Shown here one piece after another: positions 48,811 to 57,044 of a stretch of DNA of 64,000 nucleotides. Both the position numbers and the translations under genes were made by a program. Under the pieces are notes generated by a model that was given only the letters and a program-made list of their open reading frames with translations, made no database searches and was not told the origin of the DNA. Origin of the DNA: Symbiodinium kawagutii (Eukaryota; Sar; Dinophyceae; Suessiales; Symbiodiniaceae); contig VSDK01010484.1 in assembly GCA_009767595.1 (NCBI GenBank), positions 483,560-547,559 on the forward strand, given 5' to 3'. Position 1 is the first letter of the stretch; each line of letters starts with the position of its first letter.

Positions 48811-50166
48811 GGCTCCGGGCAGATCATGGTTCCATGGTGGTCCAAAACGACGAACCAGTGGTGGTTCCATGGTTCCATGGTGAGGGGTTTCATGGTGATG
48901 GTGATGGTCGCTGGTTTCTTTTGGATCGACTCCAGTGGTTTAAATTATAACGAAGTACAACAAAACGACATGTTGGTAGTGATGATTTTACTGGATAGCA
49001 ATATGATGATGGGCTAAATTTTGTCAATGATAATGGATGATACATCAATGTTCATAATATGTGATAATATCGAACGGTTTGTCACAATAAGCATTTAGTT
49101 ATCACAGTCTGCCAGAATATTTCAGAATGATATGGTCATACATCCTCAGCCATGGATGTTGATAAGGTTCTAATCACCAACCAAGGTTAATATGATCTTT
49201 AGTTGGTTGTTGTGATGGTGGTTTTTCATCGTGGCGTATAATGGTACATACCACGTTTGATTAACAGTGGTTAGTACACCAATCAAACAGGTGTGCCGCA
49301 ATATGGGCGTTTCTAACAACAGGGGTGCCCCAGTTATCATCCAGTCTATTCGTCATCCATGAAAGAGAGAAATTACAACAACCAACTTTTGGCGGACCCA
49401 CATTTTAAGAAACCATTGTGAACATTCTCAACCATCATGAACCCGTATAAAACCCCCTGTGAAACTACCCTTTATTTAGTTCAACCAGGTATACATTCAC
49501 CATTTGAGATACACAAGTAACCATGATGGCTAGAACCCCTATTGACCCCTAGGATTGTTGCTAAATACTGTAACCCCTTTTAACCATTCATTACCATCAT
49601 TAACCATTCTGATTAACCAATATTATTATCCCCTATATAGCCCCCGTATCAACCCTGTATAAGCCTTGTATCAACCTTGTACCTAGTGTTGGTTATTAAC
49701 CCCTACAGGTAACCATATTAATAACCCCATTGTTTAAACATATTCATTTTTCATTCTCAGGCTATGAGGGTCAACTCGTTTAACCATATGAACCATAAAT
49801 CAACCATGATGGACCAATATTATCTCCTATAAAAACCCTATTGTTCAACCCTATTGGTTATAGATAAACCTATAACTTTCATTGATCATCAATAACCGTG
49901 TTAATTAACCATATATCACTAACCAATTGGTTATTAACCCCTACAGTTAGCTCTCATATTTAACCATATATCAATCCCCTATATATCCCTATTGTGGCTT
50001 ATTAACCCCTCTAGTTCACCAATATCATTAATTAACCCCCACATGACCCCTATATAACCCTTGTATCACCGATATATCCCTCAATCAATAACCCCTATCC
50101 CTAACCATGAACCCTCATAAATACCCACCCGAGGGCGGCCGCTCTCCACCAGCGGCGCCGAGGCAC
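48811..50166. other. Intron-like DNA
   Basis: TGGTGATGGTG near 48880, then CCCCTATATAACCC / CAACCATATGAACC words from 49430 to 50100 leading into the exon-like block. Family A copy at 49307. No gene. Confidence 0.55.
49307..49415. mobile_element. MITE-like element, family A
   Basis: GGCGTTTCTAACAACAGGGG at the left, ACATTTTAAGAAACCATTG at the right, and the interior ATCATCCAGTCTATTCG as in 37.5 kb. Confidence 0.5.
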
Positions 50167-50235
50167 GTGTTGACTTCGCTCCACCAACTTTGCGGCGAAG
50201 GGCACCACTTTGTCCAAGCCCTCGGCGCGATGCAC
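50167..50235 (-). CDS. Exon-like block, helical segment
   Basis: GGCGCCAG|GTGC opens VHRAEGLDKVVPFAAKLVER. The donor is CAACAC|GTGCC or about 28 nt further at CTCGG|GTGGG. The 189-codon plus-strand frame over this area is a shadow joined to CATGGAAAAC repeats. Confidence 0.5.
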
Positions 50236-51266
50236 CTGGCGCACCGGCACACGGGGCCGACGCGGGGCCACGGGGAAAAACAGGGAACACCCGGGGAATA
50301 CCATGGAAAACCTTGGAACAAAAATGGAAACCTTCGCAAAAAAATATGGAAACACACAAGGAAATACCTATGGAAAACAATGAACACATTATGGAAAACA
50401 CATGGAAAACCCAGGCTGGAACCACACCTGAAAACATCGGGCGGCCTGGTGAGGGCTGTCACTTTAGTGGCAATACTAGCATGGCCCTCACCAATATATT
50501 TAACTATATTCATTAGAGTAATGACTTTAGTGGGCCTCATAAGTATGATAATGCCTTTAGTTAAAAAGAAACTCCGAAAGTATACACCAGACTTTATTCA
50601 GTACTACAAATACTGGTTGAAAATAATGAAACGACGAGTCAAAGATAAACACCACATGATCATTAACGTGTTGTGATTGCCTGAGTCTGAGCTCCGACTT
50701 ATTCGCCATTTTAGTTCCACTCCAAGTGCTAAGAACTAAGAAATTACTTCTCGAACCATGGAATAAAGGTTGGAACTGGTTCAGCAACTGGTGTTTGTTG
50801 CCCACATGTTCAACAATTGCATCAATCGCTTGGTATAATTATACAATAGTCATAGTTTATTACACAATCTATTGTTACGTAATGGTTTTGAATTGTGCTG
50901 CCGTCAAATTTATAGTTGCAATACTTGATAATATGTTGATGATATTCTGATAAACAGTTTATTGATGTTGCTAGCTTGACTGGACTCAACCATTGGCAAC
51001 TATAACAGCTATTCATGGATAATCAATGATCTATAGTTCAACAACTTTCATTCAATAGCTTCTGGCAGCAAAAAAAATGATACAAACTAGCTCAAATTGG
51101 CAATAGTTTAATGATTCAATCCCATATTTATCCCCTATGAATCCCCTATTCATCCCCTATTATTTCCCTATTTATCCCCTATGAATCCCCTATTCTTCCC
51201 CCATTAATCCTTCATTAATCCCCCATGAATCCCCAACATTAGTGTAACCCCTTTGTTGACCTCAAC

Positions 51267-51361
51267 CCATTTCCTGCCCACGAATCTTCGCCTGCACAGC
51301 AGCCTGGATCTCCTTCGCCCAGAAACGAAGCCGCGCCTCTTTTTGGCGCAGCGATGCGATG
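51267..51361 (-). CDS. Exon-like block just downstream of the LINE
   Basis: CCTCGAG|C to GAAATGG|GTTGAG, 95 nt, reading IASLRQKEARLRFWAKEIQA, then AVQAKIRGQEM. Basic and helical. The LINE lies about 120 bp upstream in gene sense and in the same orientation, so it would sit in the preceding intron. Confidence 0.53.
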
Positions 51362-51468
51362 CTCGAGGCGCAGTTGGAGTGATTGGTTGCGCACTCAACC
51401 ACGGATGGTTGGTAATAGCGGTTGATGATGAATGATGATGGTTGATAATGGTTGATGATGGTTGATAA

Positions 51469-51482
51469 TGGTTGATAATGAT
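51469..51482. repeat. Candidate target-site duplication, left copy
   Basis: TGGTTGATAATGAT lies directly against the 3' end of the LINE (CCTCGGCTGC on the plus strand). The same 14 bases flank the other end. The surrounding tract repeats GGTTGATAATG, so coincidence is possible. Confidence 0.45.
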
Positions 51483-51596
51483 CCTCGGCTGCTAAGCGGA
51501 CATGAAAGTTCGCCTATGTTCATAGCCCCAGGCACAGGTGGCGGGGTCAATGAAACTTCACTAAACTCGTGCACGACCCTAATTACGAGCATGAAC

Positions 51597-54500
51597 TTAA
51601 TCTCGCATCTGATGTTTCTTGCAACGCTGATAATTCGTAAATCTTTGCTGAGGGGAAATCTCGACAAACTCAGGAGGTACCACAATCGAACGGCAGGGCG
51701 AAAAGGAATCCAAGGACAAATGGAGTGAACGCGAACCACTCAAACCAGCAATGTAGTGACGAAGGGCCTGAATTGTTTGATCCTGGCAGCATAGAATTGG
51801 ACGGGGATGTAATCCAGTCATGTGCCCATTGTACCCCAACTTAGCCAGTGAGCAGGATATGTTCTGTACAAAAGACGGCCACACTTTCACCCCTAGAATT
51901 GAGACCATGCACCGAATGACTGCTTGAAAAGTGAAGATCTGCTTAGAAACGGCTCGAAAAGATTTTGGCATCATCTTGACTTCAATACTGTTATAGTCCG
52001 CAAATTGAGAGGTGGCAGCTGAGCCAGCTGTACGAACTGGCATAAAAAAATTTGTGGTCACAACGAAATTCAGCAAGAGCTCCAACCAGGAAATGCCATG
52101 TTTTAAATGCTGTGAGTAAGGCGGATGCACCTGAAATGCACCCTGATCATCCCTCGACGGCCATTGCAGTGTACGAAGCCATTCCGTGACTGCATATGCA
52201 ACATGCGTGCCCATCAAGTTTGCCTGTGCGGTTGCAACTGTTAATTCCGGAAAATCATGACATGACGGTTCAGGAAAACTAAAAGTGGCAAGGAGATCGA
52301 AAATACTATCCGAATTTTGCATCACACCTGTGTCCGCAGTTTTAGCATGGTCCTGAAGTTGTTTGTGTCGAGCTAAATTATTCTCGGCCATGAAAGACAT
52401 GATATCATGAATGTTTGATTTCTGCGACTCATAATGTCGAAAAATATGCTTGAGATCACCCAAAAGAGCATGTGGCATCCTTTGTAGCACTTTACTTGCA
52501 ATGTTATCCACGGCGGCATTGCCGAGTGCCATCCATAACTGCTCAGGATTATCAATGTTTTTCAGGTCTTGGTGACTTTTGACTTTATAAAACCGTGGTC
52601 TTATCCGTTGGCAAAGGTTATGCATGAGCATGACCAAGTCTGCATTGGAAACTTGGTGGAGCTGTGCTTGGAAGTTGTTCATTTGGATGAATTTCGAAAC
52701 CGAAATAACATACGCAGAGTCAGTGTAGATCCGGATTTCCATCACACAATCATCAAGTAATGCATTCTGGATTGCTTTACACACCGCAAAAAGTTCGGCA
52801 CGGATGATGGTCTGAGATCCAGGTACATTACCACAGCCAACACAATGCCAATACGGATAACTCACACCACGATGCACTGCCTCTACTGCTACTGCTTGGG
52901 CAGTCGATGCCGAAGGTGCCAAATCACGAATGACCGCCCAAGAGCTAAGCCTAGCTGGGTCATGTGTGGGATGTAAGCAACCACCGTCCGTGAAGTACAC
53001 ATGGCAATTTTGTGTTGTTTGTCCAGTAAAGTCAGCAGGCGTGTCATGGAATTTGTCTTTCAGCATTGCAACCACCTCAGCCCTCGAGTCCACAGTTGCA
53101 AAGGGATGGTAAATCCAATTGGGATTATCCACAAGCATTGGCTGACATGACGGAAATCTGGCACGAACATGCTCCAATGCAATACAACTTGTGAAGCGAT
53201 GTGATGTAGTGTCTGCGCAACCGCAGAGCTCACATTTTTCATCGCCTTCATGTAACCATTTGTTCTTAGTGCAATTTGATTGATAACCACCAATCAAGTT
53301 GAGAGTAATGAGTTTTTGCTGTTTGGCATTAAGGGAAACAAATACTTGTCTCGTAGCCTGAAGATTATACTTCACATCACAGTCAATACCTTTACGACAA
53401 ATGTGATTGGCAATAACATAATTATCCCAATACAATCTGAGCGCAATGGCAATGTGCTTGCAAGAGTCAGTGAAAACCTTGCATAAAACAAAATTCTCGT
53501 GCGTAATCTCCCCACCCTCATTGATGGAAAGCTTACATTGCTTCAGGTATCGTGCTAAGCTGGATGCTGGTCCAAAAGTGGTGGTACCTTCAAAAGTAGC
53601 AGCACGGGTGACAATGTCCTCAGCTAATTCCGGTTTAATGGTTCTCATTCTTCTCAAGACTCGAAGTGCCGATGTGATAACATAGAGCAAAGGATCTTGT
53701 AAGGTCTTAGACAAGACTGTGCAGGCTAGAAATGGATTTGCTTTTTGCTTGCCATTTGTCGCCACCTGAGCAACTCCACGACGCAACTCATGAAAGTGAC
53801 TTTGGCCTATGAAATGTAAATCTACTCCATACAAAGCCATTGGCCAAATGCTCGTTTGAATTATATGTAACTTCTTTTGCAGTGGTATTGAAAGATAAGA
53901 TAATTTCAGAAATTTCCTTTTTGCTTCAGCCAGTTTCTCTTTGATGGGTTTAAGCACCTGCTTGCGGTTATACTGCGCAATTTCTCCCAAGTCCTTTGCA
54001 TAGGATTTGATGTCAAGCTCTTCTTTACAATCGGCAAAGATGAAATTCAAAGATTCGGCTTCCGCCCGAAATTTTTTGGTGGATGCCCAAACCCAGGATT
54101 TCTTGACACTAAGGCGCATCTTTAAAAAATGAAGTAAATTTCTGACAGCTATCCAAGCCTTGAATTGATGCCTCGTGGACTTTGATATCCAAGCCCAATT
54201 GTCTGCAAATGAAAAAGGTTGAAGTTGCTCTGAAGCAACTTTAAAATAAAATATTGTGGAAATGCAAATCATCCCCAGAATGGAGAGCGCGTCTCCCTCC
54301 GGAACTCCACACGTGCTATGGACGAAGGTGCCAACGCAGCCTTGATGCACCAATGCACGAGATAGCTTAGAGAGATTAAGAAGCCAAAAGTCAATCCATC
54401 GTATAGGTATACCTAACCTAGACAGGATGATTCTAAGGGGTCTCCTTGGAATTAAATTGAAGGCCTTAGTAAGGTCCATGGTTGAACCTGTTAAGGGGAT

Positions 54501-56849
54501 ACCATCCTGAAGTGAAGCTTCGATGCAATGATTCTGCATCAAAGATAGGTCACGGACAGAGCGTCCTGGTAAGCCCCCTGATATTTGAACAGGGAGCATC
54601 ACAGACCAGGCTGGCACTACCTGCTGATATAAAACCTTGGAGGTAAGCCTATACAAAGTGCCTAACACAGTGATCGGCCTTCCGTGATCCATCGATGTTG
54701 GCATTGCAATCTTGGCAAGCAGGGTTGTTTTTGCTTTCATTGCATCGGCATGAAAACCAAATGGCACTATGGTATTGACGATGTTCATCAAGTCTTCAAT
54801 TGCCATATCCGGCATTAACTTCAATTCCTGATGCTTCCAACCATCAAAACCAGGAGATTTACCATCCTTGAGATTGGAGATGGCCAATCTCCATTGTTCT
54901 AGTGAATCCATTTCAACCGGGATATGAATCTCAGGGAGGGGGAGGTTATCAATGTCATCATAGAGACCCTGCCACTCCTCATCCTCGTGCTGGCTATTCA
55001 CTGAATCACGAAGCCACATGGGCGACCAAAATTGAGAAAAAGCTTGGTCAATGTCCTGCATGGTGCAAGCAACTTTGGTCTGGGTGAACAAACCGCTAGT
55101 CGGGATTGATCCTTGCTCAACTTTAAATTGGACCACACAGTCTTTCTGCGCAATCACATGAATACTAGCATTACCAAACATGGCAGCTTGATTGCTCAAA
55201 ACGGGCGTGTTGTCATGCAGGCGGATGCAAGTCATGCCTTTAGACGATCTGATCAAATCAGCTTTGATTCGGATTTCAAAAGGGACCTCTTGAAACGAAT
55301 TCTGCTCATCTTTGCGGATGAATTTATACGACAAAGATGCAAAGCCTTCGGTAGCATCGCATTGAATGGAAAACTGTCTAGCTTTACGACGTTGTGCTGC
55401 TTCCTGGTTGCAGCATGCATTTGCATCATGTTCTGTGATCTGAATATAGTCATACAGGTCCTCAATTTGAGGTAATGCAAAATTAATAGCCACGAAGGTA
55501 GGAAAGCCCAAAATCCAACGAAACCAAGCCCTACCATACCCTCTGGCATGTAAAATTTTTTGCCACTCAGTGGACATCTGGTTCCATTTTTGCCTTTTTT
55601 GTTCAGAATGACTAGTAAAATCACTTGAGTTATAACTGATCAACGCTTTATAAAGTGATTTCAATCTTCGTGTCTGTTTGATTTTGGCCAAAGCAGTGGC
55701 TCCAAAAACCTCAACAGGAGGATCAAAGCCAGAAAAACGATCCTTGGAAACCTTCTTGTGCTTGAACGGTTGAACTTTTGTCTGAAATTGGAATCTGCCT
55801 TTGTACGACTTCGGAAGCGCAGCTATGGGATGCTTGGTTGCATTCAATCGGTGCTGCAATCGCAAGGCATTATCAACTGCGCTTTCGCATGCATGAGACC
55901 ATTGCCGGAGCGCAGCCAAACCCGATTCGTCATCATGAATGTTCTCAATGCTTTGTTGCACAACTTTCCTGTGCTTGCTATACGGTTCAACTAGGTTTTC
56001 ACGGTGGACCCCTAGCACGGAAAAATCATCGGGAATAACCCAATGACTAGTATCAGGAAGATTGACATGAAAGTCAAGGTCAATGATTAAAGGCGAATGG
56101 GCATCGAAAATGTTGTCTTGTCTGACATGCATTCCCTTGATCTGAGAAAGAATAGCAGGATGCAAGATGGCAGTGTCGTTTCGTGTGGCCCCCTTGCATG
56201 TCGGAGGAAGTTCAATCCCAAAATGGTTCAAACTAAAACGGAAGGCTTCTTGGCAACCCAACTGCTGGAAACACCGATAGGAGGGAAGCTCACAAATATC
56301 CGTATTAAAGTCACCAGCGACGATGAAAGGTAATGAAAGTGATGACACAATAGAAAATGCAGAAGCTAAAAGTTTATCATTCATTTTTTTTGTTTCACAT
56401 CCACGTCCCGGAAAACCGTAGACCGTTACTAAAAGAATCTCACAGCATTGTACCTGTAATACTGCCGCATTTATACGGCAAGTATCCCAAATGAAGTCCG
56501 GAATGGGATTCCTAAACGCTCTTGCGGGCAAACTGGAAAAGATTGAAGTTCCTATGGCCTCACCCCTCAAGGAAAATTCCTGATAATCAGTAACCTTCAG
56601 TGGGGGCACAGGTTTACTCCAGAAAGCACGATACCCATGTTTGCGGATAACAGGATTAAGGTTAGATTGAGCCGCTTTGGTGGTAGAGGTTTCACTGAAC
56701 ATCATCACTTCATACCTCATCCCCAAGACTGAGTCAATTTTGCCGATCAGCGCTGTTGGGTTCGAGATGCACAATTGGCATGCAGGTCCAGGGTTGGATG
56801 CTTCGCCGATACGTGCACCTTTGAGAAAATCAAAAAGGCCCATCTTCAT
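51597..56849 (-). CDS. LINE ORF2: endonuclease, reverse transcriptase, zinc knuckle, RNase H
   Basis: The polymerase polyprotein, 1750 residues from the first ATG (56847-56849). The frame is open without a stop back to 57044, next to the ORF1 TGA, so an upstream non-ATG or readthrough start is possible. Near the N terminus is RIGEASNPGP, a signature of dinoflagellate LINEs. An APE-type endonuclease (about 45-258) has SETSTT, AGDFN and FDAHSPL. The reverse transcriptase (about 670-930) has RPITVL, motif A MDLTKAF, motif B GVPEGDALS and motif C FADN. A CCHC knuckle (about 1206-1222) is followed by RNase H (about 1281-1455) with DGG, RAEL, TDSAYV and KSHQD...NAAVDNIAS, so the Asp-Glu-Asp-His/Asp set is complete. 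About 300 C-terminal residues are unassigned. The product would nick target DNA and copy its own RNA there. Confidence 0.93.
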   Translation of the reverse strand: MKMGLFDFLKGARIGEASNPGPACQLCISNPTALIGKIDSVLGMRYEVMMFSETSTTKAAQSNLNPVIRKHGYRAFWSKPVPPLKVTDYQEFSLRGEAIGTSIFSSLPARAFRNPIPDFIWDTCRINAAVLQVQCCEILLVTVYGFPGRGCETKKMNDKLLASAFSIVSSLSLPFIVAGDFNTDICELPSYRCFQQLGCQEAFRFSLNHFGIELPPTCKGATRNDTAILHPAILSQIKGMHVRQDNIFDAHSPLIIDLDFHVNLPDTSHWVIPDDFSVLGVHRENLVEPYSKHRKVVQQSIENIHDDESGLAALRQWSHACESAVDNALRLQHRLNATKHPIAALPKSYKGRFQFQTKVQPFKHKKVSKDRFSGFDPPVEVFGATALAKIKQTRRLKSLYKALISYNSSDFTSHSEQKRQKWNQMSTEWQKILHARGYGRAWFRWILGFPTFVAINFALPQIEDLYDYIQITEHDANACCNQEAAQRRKARQFSIQCDATEGFASLSYKFIRKDEQNSFQEVPFEIRIKADLIRSSKGMTCIRLHDNTPVLSNQAAMFGNASIHVIAQKDCVVQFKVEQGSIPTSGLFTQTKVACTMQDIDQAFSQFWSPMWLRDSVNSQHEDEEWQGLYDDIDNLPLPEIHIPVEMDSLEQWRLAISNLKDGKSPGFDGWKHQELKLMPDMAIEDLMNIVNTIVPFGFHADAMKAKTTLLAKIAMPTSMDHGRPITVLGTLYRLTSKVLYQQVVPAWSVMLPVQISGGLPGRSVRDLSLMQNHCIEASLQDGIPLTGSTMDLTKAFNLIPRRPLRIILSRLGIPIRWIDFWLLNLSKLSRALVHQGCVGTFVHSTCGVPEGDALSILGMICISTIFYFKVASEQLQPFSFADNWAWISKSTRHQFKAWIAVRNLLHFLKMRLSVKKSWVWASTKKFRAEAESLNFIFADCKEELDIKSYAKDLGEIAQYNRKQVLKPIKEKLAEAKRKFLKLSYLSIPLQKKLHIIQTSIWPMALYGVDLHFIGQSHFHELRRGVAQVATNGKQKANPFLACTVLSKTLQDPLLYVITSALRVLRRMRTIKPELAEDIVTRAATFEGTTTFGPASSLARYLKQCKLSINEGGEITHENFVLCKVFTDSCKHIAIALRLYWDNYVIANHICRKGIDCDVKYNLQATRQVFVSLNAKQQKLITLNLIGGYQSNCTKNKWLHEGDEKCELCGCADTTSHRFTSCIALEHVRARFPSCQPMLVDNPNWIYHPFATVDSRAEVVAMLKDKFHDTPADFTGQTTQNCHVYFTDGGCLHPTHDPARLSSWAVIRDLAPSASTAQAVAVEAVHRGVSYPYWHCVGCGNVPGSQTIIRAELFAVCKAIQNALLDDCVMEIRIYTDSAYVISVSKFIQMNNFQAQLHQVSNADLVMLMHNLCQRIRPRFYKVKSHQDLKNIDNPEQLWMALGNAAVDNIASKVLQRMPHALLGDLKHIFRHYESQKSNIHDIMSFMAENNLARHKQLQDHAKTADTGVMQNSDSIFDLLATFSFPEPSCHDFPELTVATAQANLMGTHVAYAVTEWLRTLQWPSRDDQGAFQVHPPYSQHLKHGISWLELLLNFVVTTNFFMPVRTAGSAATSQFADYNSIEVKMMPKSFRAVSKQIFTFQAVIRCMVSILGVKVWPSFVQNISCSLAKLGYNGHMTGLHPRPILCCQDQTIQALRHYIAGLSGSRSLHLSLDSFSPCRSIVVPPEFVEISPQQRFTNYQRCKKHQMRD
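52485..53009 (-). other. RNase H domain of ORF2
   Basis: HVYFTDGGC (first Asp), IIRAELFAVCKAI (Glu), IRIYTDSAYVIS (second Asp), YKVKSHQD (His) and GNAAVDNIASKV (last Asp) are all present and correctly spaced. It would remove the RNA strand after first-strand synthesis. A Cys/His knuckle, CELCGC...H...C, at about 53184-53234 lies just before it. Confidence 0.88.
54066..54848 (-). other. Reverse transcriptase domain of ORF2
   Basis: Fingers and palm motifs in order: PGFDGWKHQEL, RPITVLGTLYRL, SGGLPGRSVRD, motif A STMDLTKAFNLIPR, motif B CGVPEGDALS, motif C FSFADNWAWIS (54198-54209 encodes FADN) and motif D RLSVKKSWVW. The second Asp of the usual Y/F-x-D-D box is Asn. From memory, D-N variants recur in dinoflagellate LINEs, so this does not by itself mean a dead enzyme. 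Confidence 0.9.
56076..56723 (-). other. APE-like endonuclease domain of ORF2
   Basis: An exonuclease-endonuclease-phosphatase fold. It is recognised by Glu in MMFSETS, the VTVYGFPG strand, the metal-binding AGDFNTD, the RNDTAILHP segment and the terminal His in DAHSPLIIDLDF. All the usual metal and catalytic positions are occupied. It is expected to nick the target strand and prime reverse transcription. Confidence 0.88.
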
Positions 56850-56900
56850 TACACACGAATGCACGGATGCGAAAGAAGTCCAGAATGCAAATGTCGGCAA

Positions 56901-57044
56901 AAGAGGGTCGATATTGAATTTGACACAAATTATGCAGCAACCGGTCCAGTACTTGTCACTAGCCTGTGCGCAAAGAAAGGCTTGCAGGTAAAAAACGCAC
57001 TTGTGTACAGAAACACAAGGGATCTGGCTGTTTTCCTTGGATAG
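56901..57044 (-). other. Stop-free ORF1/ORF2 junction in the same frame
   Basis: After the ORF1 TGA (57045-57047), the next 48 codons in the same frame contain no stop. They run directly into the ORF2 frame, which has no ATG until 56849. The encoded stretch is Cys- and aromatic-rich (for example VFYLQAFLCAQ). Possible explanations are TGA readthrough, reinitiation, or a short untranslated spacer that is open by chance. Confidence 0.6.

Noticed and set aside
50107-50676. 189-codon plus-strand frame with hydrophobic stretches
   Set aside because: It starts antisense to the 50.2-kb exon candidate and then runs through CATGGAAAAC repeats and AT-rich DNA with no codon bias.
55113-55994. Plus-strand frames of 78-120 codons inside the LINE
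   Set aside because: They are antisense shadows of ORF2, whose domains are unambiguous on the minus strand.
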